Both the position numbers and the translations under genes were made by a program. A stretch of DNA of 32,122 nt from an uncultured Collinsella sp. (lineage in GTDB: Bacteria; Actinomycetota; Coriobacteriia; Coriobacteriales; Coriobacteriaceae): NCBI GenBank assembly GCA_902462065.1, contig CABQAK010000029.1, forward strand, positions 1 to 32,122, given 5' to 3'. Shown here piece after piece: positions 8,791 to 16,785 of the stretch. How positions within the stretch are numbered: the stretch's first letter is position 1; every line of letters starts with the position of its first letter. Below the pieces are notes generated by a model. It was not told the DNA's origin. It saw only the letters and a program-made list of their open reading frames with translations, and searched no databases.

Positions 8791-8821
8791 TTGCCGCCAA
8801 AGTGCACCGAGCCTTTACAAT
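8791..8821 (+). promoter_or_regulatory. Weak candidate promoter for the gene at 8897
   Basis: TTGCCG (8791-8796) and TACAAT (8816-8821) are separated by 19 nt, longer than ideal. Transcription would start near 8828, about 70 nt before the ATG. A short palindrome (GCAGGTTCCTGC) followed by GTTTTATT lies just upstream near 8766 and could end transcription of the acyltransferase gene. Both calls are tentative. Confidence 0.3.
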
Positions 8822-8896
8822 AAGACAGTCCCAAGGACGTATTCGATAGCTTCCGCGCAGCGATCGCCAGCCGCGCGTGAAAGGATATATTGCCCC

Positions 8897-9916
8897 ATGC
8901 CTTCAACCCTTCCCGCCCCCATCGACAAGCTCGCCATCGTCGTCGTTACGTACAAGCGCCAGGAACTCCTGGCCAACTTGTTCGACTCCATGACCGAGCT
9001 CACGGCAACGCCCTGGCGCATCGTTATTGTCGATAACGAGAATTCGCGCGAGACCGAGGCCATGTGCGCCGCATTCAACGAGCGCCTGGCCAACCTGTGG
9101 GGCATCGACACCGAGCAGCCTGACGCGCAGGGCGGCACCGACCGTGTCATCTACGCCCCGCAGCTCGAAAACGGCGGCGGTGCAGGCGGCTTCTCCGCCG
9201 GCACTAAATGCGCCTACGACCTGGGCGCTCAATGGTTCTGGGTGATGGACGACGACGTGCTCGTCATCCCCGAAGGCATCGAACGCTTGGCCAAGTGGAC
9301 CGACCGCTACGACGTCATCCAGGGTTCGCGCCTGGACTTTGACGGCGGCGCCTTCTTTTGGCAGTACCAGCTCATCCTTTCGCTCGGCATCCCTAACCCC
9401 GTCGCCAAGTGGGACTTAGGCCCCGAGGGCTACCGCGCCATGAACCAGCTATGCTTTGAGGGCGGCATGTTCTCGCGCCGCGTGGTCGACAAGATCGGCC
9501 TGCCCGATGCACGATTCTTCATCTACGGCGACGATGCCTGCTATGGTTACGTGGCCAGCCAGCACTTCCCCGCCGCCGTTGTGGCCGACCTGGTGCTCAA
9601 GCGCGCCCGCGCCGTCTCAAACTGGGATATCGCCGGCAAGCGCCAGCTCAACTCCACGAGCGACACCAACCGTTACTACATCATGCGCAACCGCGGCTAT
9701 CTGGCCCGCTACATGCAGATTTACGGCGACTATCACCCCGTGCTGTTCCGTCTGGGCAACGTCGCGACCTTCTGCAAGGAGTTCATTCGCCTGGCCGCGG
9801 TCGACAAGTGCTTTAAGACCGGTATTCCGGCGCTGCGCCGTGGCATGAAGGACGCCCGCAAGATCATCAAGGACCCCGACTGGAAGCCCATGCCGCCCAT
9901 GAAGGACACCGAGTAA
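8897..9916 (+). CDS. GT2 glycosyltransferase, galactofuranosyl/rhamnosyltransferase-like
   Basis: This 339-residue protein has the GT2 start LAIVVVTYKRQELL and the motif ENGGGAGGF (91-99) typical of GlfT-like galactofuranosyltransferases and related rhamnosyltransferases. It also has WVMDDD (residues 115-120) as the DxD metal/nucleotide site and FIYGDD (208-213), which probably includes the catalytic base. The frame is open upstream to 8762, but ATG 8897 is chosen: AAAGGA lies just upstream and the conserved fold begins 11 residues later. It is transcribed in the same direction as the acyltransferase, 170 nt downstream, and converges with the next gene at a 24-nt gap. Probable role: adding Galf or a deoxysugar to the surface polysaccharide. 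Confidence 0.85.
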   Translation: MPSTLPAPIDKLAIVVVTYKRQELLANLFDSMTELTATPWRIVIVDNENSRETEAMCAAFNERLANLWGIDTEQPDAQGGTDRVIYAPQLENGGGAGGFSAGTKCAYDLGAQWFWVMDDDVLVIPEGIERLAKWTDRYDVIQGSRLDFDGGAFFWQYQLILSLGIPNPVAKWDLGPEGYRAMNQLCFEGGMFSRRVVDKIGLPDARFFIYGDDACYGYVASQHFPAAVVADLVLKRARAVSNWDIAGKRQLNSTSDTNRYYIMRNRGYLARYMQIYGDYHPVLFRLGNVATFCKEFIRLAAVDKCFKTGIPALRRGMKDARKIIKDPDWKPMPPMKDTE

Positions 9917-9940
9917 CGGAAGCCGGAAACACCTCGGCGC

Positions 9941-11737
9941 TTAAAGCCGCTGGCACACCGTAGCCACATGCTGCCCATCAAAACCGAACCCCCAGCGCAT
10001 GCGACCCACGCCGGGGCGCGGTACACGGATTTCGTCGATGCCGCCGCGCTCTATGTCGAGTAGCGACTGCACGGCCAGCAATTCCAACCCCAGCGCATCC
10101 ACATCGGGGTCATACATCATATTGATCGTTATAAGCGGGCGCTCGTCCAGCATGCCGATCGTGTCAGCTACGTCGAACACAGCGCCCGTAGGAAAAACCT
10201 GGATGTCCCAGCGACCCGCGCCACACTTTCGCCTCGAAGCAGGATTGGCATAGCCCGGCAAGCCAAAGCAGAGCCCCTGCAAGAGCAGATGATATGGCAG
10301 CGGCTTATCTGGGTCGGTCTCACCGATTCCCGCATCCCCCAGGATGCGGCTTAGCGCCCGCCTCACGGTGTCCTCGTTCCCATGGCACAGCCCGTCGCGA
10401 AACGCATCGACGTCTCGAATGTCTTCGGCAGTGCACTCAAACCACTCAATAATCACTAGACGCAAGGCCTGGCGAAGCTCTTTATTGGGCAATCGCAAAG
10501 CACGGAGGCGATCGCCATGCTCTGGCCCCTCAGTCATATCCGTCGTGAGAAAACCGGACAGATATAGCGCTGTCCACATGCCATCGTCAGGCGAGACATC
10601 TGGCTCTGCAGTGCCCAAACAAAGCGGGACCTCAGCGCACCCATGGGCCTCGAGCAAATCGAACAAGACCGAAAGACGCTCGAGATTCCACCCGGCAACT
10701 ACCCTACTCAGGCAATCGGCATATCCATACAGATCGGCACGCACGGGCGCCGTGCAGCCTCGGTCCAGAAAACCGATCACGCGCGCCGGACTCGAGCAAT
10801 AGGCCCTGCCAAACCGATACCCCTCGAGCCATTCACGCGCATCATCAAGATATTCCTCGCGCCCAGCATGATTCAACAGAGCCTGGACCTCGGCATCCGA
10901 AAAGCCGAACCAACGGTCACACCAGGTCGAAAGCGGCGTCGTCAGACAATACGAGTAGCCATGCAAAGAAAGCGCCGCTTCGGCAGGGCCGGGACACTCC
11001 CCCATCAGACACGTCAGCCGCAACGAATCGCGCGCAGTGGCAATGGCGTCAAACAGCACACGGTCAAGTAGTTCTGCCGGATCGGCACCGGAAGCGCCCC
11101 TCGCGCTCGCACGGCCCAACCACGCCGCGTCGTACCCATCAACGAGCAATACAACCTGCTCATCGCAGGCCATCTCCAGCAGCTCAATGAGCACGCCAAG
11201 CACCGAGGTGACCTCGTCCTCGCTCGCCACGCCACGCGCAACGCGTTCGATGTGACGCACCTTGTCTCGAGCTAAATCCGGAGCTTCCAAGAGTGGCAAC
11301 AAGCGAGCACATTCGCCCGAAAGAGCATTGTGCACGACGCCGGCAACAGCGGCCCCGCATCTTGCAGCGCCAGAAAAGTCCAGCGATATCACCGGATAGC
11401 AAGCATACTCGTCCCGATAGCGTCCGCCGTCCGCATCCCAAATCTGAGCATTGGCAAACAAACGCTGACCAGCGCGACCGACCGCGGGACACTCCAGAAA
11501 AGCCTTGAGCATCGACAAGTTCATGCTCTTGCCAAAACCCTCGGGTCGACAGCACACCACAACGGACGCGTCGCAGTCCAACACATCTGCAATAAACATG
11601 GTCTTGTCGACCAGCGTGCAGCAACCAAGAGCCTCCGCATAGTCATGCATGCCAATGGGTAAAGCCGCATCGTCGGCACAGCCGATCAAACGCACGCCAA
11701 AGTCGGCAGCACAACCATTATTTACCTGTTCAGACAC
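9941..11737 (-). CDS. Degenerate AAA-ATPase-like / PD-(D/E)XK nuclease-like protein
   Basis: This protein of about 598 residues follows the layout of the 'predicted AAA-ATPase' plus PDDEXK_9 (DUF1703) family, which is common in gut bacteria and has no settled function. Visible landmarks are VDKTMFI, the P-loop CRPEGFGKS (near 63-71), WLEGYRFG, LYLSGFLT, LRLPNKEL and YHLLLQGL. The C-terminal GRWDI retains the nuclease Asp. Key residues look lost: the Walker B DEYD of the family reads DGYD (about 200-203), the Glu of NRESG is replaced (SRRKCG), and the usual IEFK reads TINMM. The frame is open to a GTG at 11764, but AGGGGG lies 9 nt before GTG 11737 (or 6 nt before TTG 11740), so a start there is preferred. 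It may be a non-enzymatic regulator or a decaying gene. Confidence 0.75.
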   Translation of the reverse strand: MSEQVNNGCAADFGVRLIGCADDAALPIGMHDYAEALGCCTLVDKTMFIADVLDCDASVVVCCRPEGFGKSMNLSMLKAFLECPAVGRAGQRLFANAQIWDADGGRYRDEYACYPVISLDFSGAARCGAAVAGVVHNALSGECARLLPLLEAPDLARDKVRHIERVARGVASEDEVTSVLGVLIELLEMACDEQVVLLVDGYDAAWLGRASARGASGADPAELLDRVLFDAIATARDSLRLTCLMGECPGPAEAALSLHGYSYCLTTPLSTWCDRWFGFSDAEVQALLNHAGREEYLDDAREWLEGYRFGRAYCSSPARVIGFLDRGCTAPVRADLYGYADCLSRVVAGWNLERLSVLFDLLEAHGCAEVPLCLGTAEPDVSPDDGMWTALYLSGFLTTDMTEGPEHGDRLRALRLPNKELRQALRLVIIEWFECTAEDIRDVDAFRDGLCHGNEDTVRRALSRILGDAGIGETDPDKPLPYHLLLQGLCFGLPGYANPASRRKCGAGRWDIQVFPTGAVFDVADTIGMLDERPLITINMMYDPDVDALGLELLAVQSLLDIERGGIDEIRVPRPGVGRMRWGFGFDGQHVATVCQRL

Positions 11738-11867
11738 CAAAACGTTCCCCCTAAATCGCAACACGATGCCAATTGTAATGACCGCCTCGCGCGTACCGAT
11801 GTCGCCGCGCGATCATATCGGGCAACGGTAGGAACAAAGGCCTTGAGGGGGCATAACAAATCGTTGT

Positions 11868-11905
11868 GCAACAAAATGGGGCCCGATGCATTCGCACCGG
11901 ACCCC
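11868..11905 (-). terminator. Terminator after the surface-protein gene
   Basis: GGGG (11878-11881) through CCCC (11902-11905) form a 12-position stem with two mismatches around ATTC. On the minus strand it is followed by ATTTTGTTG. It lies 34 nt past the stop codon at 11940, in the right orientation. Confidence 0.65.
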
Positions 11906-11939
11906 GTCCTAACTCTTTAGTTATCTAGTAACCGAGAGG

Positions 11940-13769
11940 TTACTCCTCCGAGCCGTCCTCCCCAGAAGCTTTCTTCTGCTGATCGAGCTTATGCTTACCA
12001 CTTACGATAGACGTAGCGCCCAGTGTGGCCAAGCTCGCGCTGGCAAGGCTCGCCATCACAATCAGATCGCCCGTCTTGGGCATGTTGCCGCCCGAGGACT
12101 TGGTCGTTGTAGTCGTCGTGGTGGTCACCGTTTTGGAGTCATTTTGCTCCTGGTTCTGGTTGTCGGTGTTGCCCTTGCCGCCGTCCTCGCCCTGCTGCTT
12201 TCCGTCCTCGGTCTTGCCCGTATTCTCGTCCTTATCCTCAGATTCAGACTTCTTACCATCGTCCTTCTTCTGAGCGGACTTGTCGTCCTTCTCCTCAGAG
12301 CTAGAACCCTTATCGGATTCGGTCTTCTCGGAAGCCTTGTCCTTAGAGTCGCCCTTTGCGGCCTCGGTCTTTTCCGTGGAAACCTGATCAGAGTTGTCCT
12401 TGTTCTGGGCCGAGCCGTTATTGACGCCAGCCATCAGCGAAGAACCCAGCGTAGAACCAAGCTGCTCGGAGAAAGAAGGCTTCTTGTCCGGCGAAGCAAC
12501 GGGAGCGTCCGGCGCCTTATTCGAGTCGTCCTTGGAAGCATCGGAATCAGGGGTTGCATCAGAGCCGAAGCCGTTGTTAGAGCCGGTGTCAGCAGAGGAA
12601 TCGCTCGAGCCGTAAGAAGAATCAGAGGAACCGACGTCGTTTGAGCCAGGAGCCGCGCCGTCCGTAACGTCGCCAGAGTCCGAATTCGTCGAACCGCTCG
12701 AAGTGGAATCGCCCGTAATGGAACCGTTCGAGGAAGAATCGCTCGAGATGGAGCCACCATTCGTAGTGCCACCAGCAGAGCCATTACCGTCAGCATCGGT
12801 CGAGGGCGCATCCATCCTGTCGTCGCTGGCATCGTCACTCGGGTCGTCATTCGAATCAGGTGTCGGCGAGGGCGCCGGCGTAGGCTCGGGCTGCACGGGC
12901 GTCGCAGCGGCAGCCTCGTCCTCAGCGATATAAACCAAGCAGTCCTTCAGCTCGTTGCGGTAGCGGTTCTTCCAGCCCTCATGATACTGGGGCTGACTCG
13001 AAAACTTGATGGCGACATTGTTGACCACGCTATTGGAGAGCGCCGTCACAAACTCTCGGTCAGACATATCGTTGGAAAGATTCGCCCAGCGGAAAAAGTC
13101 CCTGCAGCCACCGGTGCCGCACATGTTGGTGATGCTCCACACCATGCCCTTGACGCAATCGGCGCGGCCCGAAATATCAATACCCAGGCCGCTCTTGAGC
13201 CACGCCTCGGTCACCGTATAGTACGAGTTGTACGCATAGGCATCTTGAAGTGCTGAGAACTCAACAGGATCGGTGTTGTACGCACCCTGGAAGGCATCCT
13301 GAGCGATATGGCCCAACTCGGTAAGCCGGCCGTTCTCGTACATGGCATTGCTCGCAGTGGAAATCTCGCTGCCGCGATCAATCGCATCCTTGAGCATGCC
13401 GTACTTGGCAGAATCGTAGTTGTAGACCTGCTTCATAAACGGAATGAGCGACCAACGACGGTCGAACTGGTAATAGCCCAGCGCGTTGTAGCCGTCACCA
13501 TACGAAAAGCCCTGGTTATAGTTGCCATGGCTCTCATATTTGGTGAAGTACTTCATCTCGGGAGTCACGTTGACAAACGAAACGCCCTGGACCGACCTCA
13601 GCACGCCCGAGAAGGACTGCTGGGTGTAGAGACCCTTATCGATATCGGTGGCATCCGAGGCAACGCCCGGCGTGGGCTCCTCGGCAGCGGCGGGTGCCGG
13701 CGCGGAAACGGCGCCAAACGAAAGCGCCAGCGTCAGGCCCGCGACAATAGCAGAATGCTTGGGCTGCAT
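11940..13769 (-). CDS. LPxTG-like surface protein with lysozyme-like domain
   Basis: This 609-residue secreted protein starts with a signal peptide (hydrophobic 8-23, Ala-rich cleavage region near 28-29). Residues 70-280 form a globular domain with KYESHGN (Glu79), ALGYYQF and four Cys (205, 217, 222, 277). It resembles lysozyme/transglycosylase-type folds in which the Glu would be catalytic; this is a pattern-based guess. Residues 290-410 are Pro then Ser/Asp/Gly-rich, 450-545 Lys/Asp/Glu-rich, and a run of Thr (549-556) precedes the sorting signal MPKTGD (563-568). A hydrophobic segment and a basic, unusually long tail follow. The wall-spanning repeats and sorting signal imply covalent anchoring to peptidoglycan by sortase. 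AGGGAGG precedes the ATG. The domain could equally be an adhesin. Confidence 0.8.
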   Translation of the reverse strand: MQPKHSAIVAGLTLALSFGAVSAPAPAAAEEPTPGVASDATDIDKGLYTQQSFSGVLRSVQGVSFVNVTPEMKYFTKYESHGNYNQGFSYGDGYNALGYYQFDRRWSLIPFMKQVYNYDSAKYGMLKDAIDRGSEISTASNAMYENGRLTELGHIAQDAFQGAYNTDPVEFSALQDAYAYNSYYTVTEAWLKSGLGIDISGRADCVKGMVWSITNMCGTGGCRDFFRWANLSNDMSDREFVTALSNSVVNNVAIKFSSQPQYHEGWKNRYRNELKDCLVYIAEDEAAAATPVQPEPTPAPSPTPDSNDDPSDDASDDRMDAPSTDADGNGSAGGTTNGGSISSDSSSNGSITGDSTSSGSTNSDSGDVTDGAAPGSNDVGSSDSSYGSSDSSADTGSNNGFGSDATPDSDASKDDSNKAPDAPVASPDKKPSFSEQLGSTLGSSLMAGVNNGSAQNKDNSDQVSTEKTEAAKGDSKDKASEKTESDKGSSSEEKDDKSAQKKDDGKKSESEDKDENTGKTEDGKQQGEDGGKGNTDNQNQEQNDSKTVTTTTTTTTKSSGGNMPKTGDLIVMASLASASLATLGATSIVSGKHKLDQQKKASGEDGSEE

Positions 13770-13839
13770 AAGATCCTCCCTGCATTGGTGTAGTTAAAGT
13801 GCAGTTTGCAAAGATAAGAGTAAGTATTGCAGCTCACCC

Positions 13840-13855
13840 GTTGTTGCACAACAAC
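13840..13855. promoter_or_regulatory. Near-perfect 16-bp palindrome upstream of the surface-protein gene
   Basis: GTTGTTG and CAACAAC form 7-bp arms around a 2-nt centre. On the minus strand, TTGTGC inside it is 17 nt from AATACT, a plausible but weak -35/-10 pair for the gene starting at 13769. The palindrome would then overlap the -35, as an operator often does. Its core 12-mer TTGTTGCACAAC recurs at 11874-11863 (minus strand), just beyond the other end of the same gene. Confidence 0.4.
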
Positions 13856-13908
13856 CCCTCGGTAAACGGCAACAACCCTCCGCGAAATCATAAGGAATTG
13901 CGGTCAAC

Positions 13909-14340
13909 CTACAGCTTGATGTCGAAGTTGATCTCGGGGACGGCGGCCAGGTCGGCCAACGTCACGCCGTCGACGTACTTTTCGATCACATCGTCCAGGC
14001 CGCGCCAGAACTTGACGGTGGAACACAGGTCACTGCGGGCGCAGCTGTTGTCGATGCCGTCGCACGCCACGGGCGCCGTGCTGCCCTCGACAGCGCGCAG
14101 GATGTCGCCGGCACGCACATCGACCGGGTCCTTGGCCATCATGTAGCCGCCACCCTTGCCGCGCACGCTCTTAAGCAGGCCTGCCTTCATAAGCGGACGC
14201 ACCAGCTGCTCCAAATACTTTTGCGAGATACGCTCGCGGTCAGCAACCTCGCGCAGGGCGATCTTGCCCTCGGCGTCACCAAGCGCTGCGATATAGATCA
14301 TCAGTCGGAGGGCATAGCGGCCCTTAGAAGAAATGAGCAT
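13909..14340 (-). CDS. Rrf2-family regulator, probable Fe-S sensor of the suf operon
   Basis: This 143-residue Rrf2 protein has an N-terminal winged helix-turn-helix (MLISSKGRYALRLM, ISQKYLEQLV, wing GKGGGY at 61-66). It carries three cysteines at 93, 100 and 106 (CX6CX5C), close to the CX5CX5C [2Fe-2S] site of IscR. The frame is open upstream to 14409, but ATG 14340 has GGGAGGG 5-6 nt before it and is the family's conserved start. It is divergent from sufC, with two copies of a palindrome in between, which fits a regulator that senses Fe-S status and controls both itself and the suf genes. It could be called IscR-like or SufR-like; the sequence does not decide. Confidence 0.88.
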   Translation of the reverse strand: MLISSKGRYALRLMIYIAALGDAEGKIALREVADRERISQKYLEQLVRPLMKAGLLKSVRGKGGGYMMAKDPVDVRAGDILRAVEGSTAPVACDGIDNSCARSDLCSTVKFWRGLDDVIEKYVDGVTLADLAAVPEINFDIKL

Positions 14341-14360
14341 ACCTACCCTCCCATCGTTAC

Positions 14361-14388
14361 TGGGACAAAACCAGGCTTGTTTGTCCCA
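14361..14388. promoter_or_regulatory. Candidate regulator operator 1 (palindrome)
   Basis: TGGGACAAA (14361-14369) and TTTGTCCCA (14380-14388) are perfect 9-bp inverted arms with a 10-nt spacer. The site lies 21 nt upstream of the Rrf2 start codon, in its promoter or leader. It is repeated in inverted orientation at 14403-14430. Confidence 0.5.
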
Positions 14389-14402
14389 AATCCTATGCAC
14401 GC

Positions 14403-14430
14403 GGGGCAAACAAACCTGATTTTATGTCCC
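14403..14430. promoter_or_regulatory. Candidate regulator operator 2 (inverted copy of operator 1)
   Basis: The reverse complement of this 28-nt stretch matches 14362-14387 at 23 of 26 positions with one 2-nt gap. The two site centres are about 42 bp apart, close to four helical turns. This suits two regulator dimers bound on the same face, but that is inference. Confidence 0.5.
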
Positions 14431-14452
14431 TCGTCTAAAAAGTCGAGTGGAT

Positions 14453-14495
14453 TAGTCGGGTTTTCCCTTGACTAACGCCGAACCCATAGTAACTT
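14453..14495 (+). promoter_or_regulatory. Candidate suf promoter with overlapping dyad
   Basis: TTGACT (14468-14473) is a good -35, with a weak TAACTT (14490-14495) after 16 nt as -10. The -35 overlaps the right half of an inverted repeat, TTAGTC (14452-14457) and GACTAA (14470-14475), which may be an additional regulator site. The predicted start lies about 55 nt upstream of sufC. Confidence 0.35.
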
Positions 14496-14559
14496 TATTC
14501 CGAGAAGATTCCTAGGGTTTAGTACACCTATGAGTACACCATATACAGAGAGGGACAGC

Positions 14560-15360
14560 ATGAGCGCAAATCCGCTGCTTTCCATCGAAGGTCTGACCGC
14601 CTCCGTGGACGAGAAGACCATCCTCCACAACGTCAACCTCAACGTCGCCGCCGGCGAGACCCACGTGCTGATGGGACCCAACGGCGCCGGCAAGTCCACC
14701 CTCGGCCACCTGGTCATGGGCGACCCCGTTTACACGGTCAACGACGGCCGCATCGTCTTTGACGGCCAGGACATCACCGAGCTCACCACCGACAAGCGCT
14801 CGCGCGCCGGCCTGTTCCTGAGCTTCCAGGCCCCGGTCGAGATCCCCGGCGTGCCACTGTCGAGCTTTTTGCGCGCCAGCATCGCCGGCCGCCCCGGCCT
14901 GGAGATGAAGGGCAAGGAATTCCGCCGTCGCGTCAAGGAGCTCGCGGCCGAGCTCAACATGGATACCGCCTACCTCAACCGCGAGCTGGGCGTAGGTTTC
15001 TCGGGCGGCGAGAAAAAGAAGGTCGAGATGCTCCAGCTCCTGCTGCTGCAGCCCAAGCTCGCCATCCTGGACGAAACCGACTCCGGCCTGGACGTCGACG
15101 CCCTGTCCACCGTCAGCCACGGCATGGACGCGTATCGCAAGAGCTGCGACGGCTCCATGCTCATCATCACGCACAACACGCGCATCCTGGAGCACCTAGA
15201 TGTCGACCGCGTCCACGTTATAGTCAAGGGCCACATCGTGCGCGAGGACGACGCCTCGCTGATCCCCTGGATCGACAAGAACGGCTTTGAGACCTTCGAG
15301 CGCGAGGCAGCCGAGCAGCGCGCCCAGGCCGAGGCCGCCGCTGCCGAGCAGCAGGCGTAA
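14560..15360 (+). CDS. sufC: Fe-S cluster assembly ATPase SufC
   Basis: This 266-residue ABC-type ATPase energises the SufBCD scaffold during Fe-S cluster assembly in the cytoplasm. Visible motifs are Walker A GPNGAGKST (39-47), Q-loop SFQAP (88-92), signature VGFSGGEKKK (145-154), Walker B LAILDETDSGLD (167-178) and switch His205. ETDSGLD is specific to SufC among ABC ATPases. An upstream in-frame ATG at 14530 lacks a ribosome binding site, while ATG 14560 has AGAGGG at good spacing, so it is preferred. The C-terminal tail is Ala/Glu/Gln-rich and slightly longer than usual. It is the first gene of the operon, with sufB 12 nt downstream. Confidence 0.96.
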   Translation: MSANPLLSIEGLTASVDEKTILHNVNLNVAAGETHVLMGPNGAGKSTLGHLVMGDPVYTVNDGRIVFDGQDITELTTDKRSRAGLFLSFQAPVEIPGVPLSSFLRASIAGRPGLEMKGKEFRRRVKELAAELNMDTAYLNRELGVGFSGGEKKKVEMLQLLLLQPKLAILDETDSGLDVDALSTVSHGMDAYRKSCDGSMLIITHNTRILEHLDVDRVHVIVKGHIVREDDASLIPWIDKNGFETFEREAAEQRAQAEAAAAEQQA

Positions 15361-15372
15361 AGGGGCGACGCA

Positions 15373-16785
15373 ATGACCAAGAACCGCACCGAGGTCGCGG
15401 ACATCGACCGCAGCCTCTACGACTTCACCTATGGCGAGGAGGGATTCGAGCGCCTCGACGCCGGCATCACGCCCGACATCGTGCGCGAGATCAGCGCCAA
15501 GAAGGACGAGCCGCAGTGGATGCTCGACCTGCGCCTCAAGTCCCTCGAGATCTTCAACCGCTTCCCCGATCCGACGTGGGGCCCCTCCATCGAGGGCCTA
15601 GACATGGACAACATCGTCACCTACGTCAAGCCCAACACCGACCAAAAGCACGACTGGGAGTCGGTGCCCGACGACATCAAGAACACCTTTGAGCGCCTGG
15701 GTATCCCCGATGCCGAGCGCAGCTACCTGGCGGGCGTCGGCGCGCAGTACGATTCCGAGCTCGTCTACCACAACATGCAGGACACGGCGTCCAAGATGGG
15801 CATCGTGTACTCCGGCATCGAGGAGGCCCTGCACGACCCGCAGTGGGAGCCGCTCATCCACGAGAAGTTTATGACGCTCATCCCGCCCACCGATCACAAG
15901 TTTGCGGCCCTGCACGGCGCCGTATGGTCGGGCGGCTCGTTTGTCTACGTGCCCAAGGGCACCAAGCTCGACTTCCCGCTGCAGAGTTACTTCCGCCTCA
16001 ACGCCAAGGGCGCCGGCCAGTTTGAGCACACGCTCATCATCGTAGAGGACGATGCCGACCTGCACTTCATTGAGGGTTGCTCCGCGCCCAAGTACAACGT
16101 GGCCAACCTCCACGCCGGCGCCGTCGAGCTCTTTGTGGGCAAGCGTGCGCACCTGCGCTACTCGACCATCGAGAACTGGTCCAAGAACATGTACAACCTC
16201 AACACCAAGCGTGCGCGCGTGGACGAGGACGGCGACATCGAGTGGATCAGCGGCTCCTTCGGCAGCCACGTGGGCTACCTCTACCCCATGAGCGTGCTCA
16301 ACGGCCGCCGCGCCCGGTCGAGCTTTACCGGCATCACCTTTGCCGGCGCCGGTCAGAATCTCGACACAGGCTGCAAGGTCGTACTCAACGCGCCCGAGAC
16401 CTCGGCGACCGTCGAGACCAAGGGCATCTCCAAGAGCGGCGGCATCCAGACCTTCCGCAGCTCCATCGTGGCCACGCCCAAGGCCGAGGGCTCCAAGGCA
16501 ACCGTGAGCTGCCAGTCGCTGATGCTCGACGACCAGAGCCGCTCCGACACTATTCCCGCCATGGACATCCGCGCCAAGAACGTCGACATCGGCCACGAGG
16601 CCACCATCGGCCGCATCGGCGACGACAAGGTGTTCTACTTGATGAGCCGCGGCATCTCGGAGGAAGAGGCCCGTACCATGATTGTCAACGGCTTTGCCAA
16701 CCCGGTCTCCAAGGAACTGCCGCTTGAGTACGCCGTCGAGATGAACAACCTGATCAAGCTCGAGATGGAAGGAGCGATCGGATAA
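15373..16785 (+). CDS. sufB: Fe-S cluster assembly scaffold SufB
   Basis: This 470-residue core scaffold of the SufBC2D complex receives sulphur and assembles the nascent cluster. Family landmarks include the N-terminal YDFTYGEEGFERLDAGI, HGAVWSGGSFVYVPKG and the long beta-helix region. Comparison with E. coli SufB places the sulphur-accepting Cys at residue 380 (SCQSLML) and the essential Glu at 409 (GHEAT), both conserved. The Cys following LFY in the E. coli protein is Leu here. AGGGG lies upstream of the ATG. The stop overlaps the sufD start by one base (TAATG), indicating translational coupling. Confidence 0.96.
   Translation: MTKNRTEVADIDRSLYDFTYGEEGFERLDAGITPDIVREISAKKDEPQWMLDLRLKSLEIFNRFPDPTWGPSIEGLDMDNIVTYVKPNTDQKHDWESVPDDIKNTFERLGIPDAERSYLAGVGAQYDSELVYHNMQDTASKMGIVYSGIEEALHDPQWEPLIHEKFMTLIPPTDHKFAALHGAVWSGGSFVYVPKGTKLDFPLQSYFRLNAKGAGQFEHTLIIVEDDADLHFIEGCSAPKYNVANLHAGAVELFVGKRAHLRYSTIENWSKNMYNLNTKRARVDEDGDIEWISGSFGSHVGYLYPMSVLNGRRARSSFTGITFAGAGQNLDTGCKVVLNAPETSATVETKGISKSGGIQTFRSSIVATPKAEGSKATVSCQSLMLDDQSRSDTIPAMDIRAKNVDIGHEATIGRIGDDKVFYLMSRGISEEEARTMIVNGFANPVSKELPLEYAVEMNNLIKLEMEGAIG

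Noticed and set aside
8762..8896. Upstream extension of the GlfT-like glycosyltransferase
   Set aside because: The 45 extra codons overlap a likely promoter and lack a ribosome binding site; the GT2 fold begins just after ATG 8897.
14341..14409. Upstream extension of the Rrf2 regulator
   Set aside because: These codons would cover the palindrome at 14361-14388 and have no ribosome binding site; the family starts at the MLISSKGRYALR segment.
15598..16596. 332-codon open frame on the minus strand within sufB
   Set aside because: Antisense shadow of sufB; low-complexity composition.
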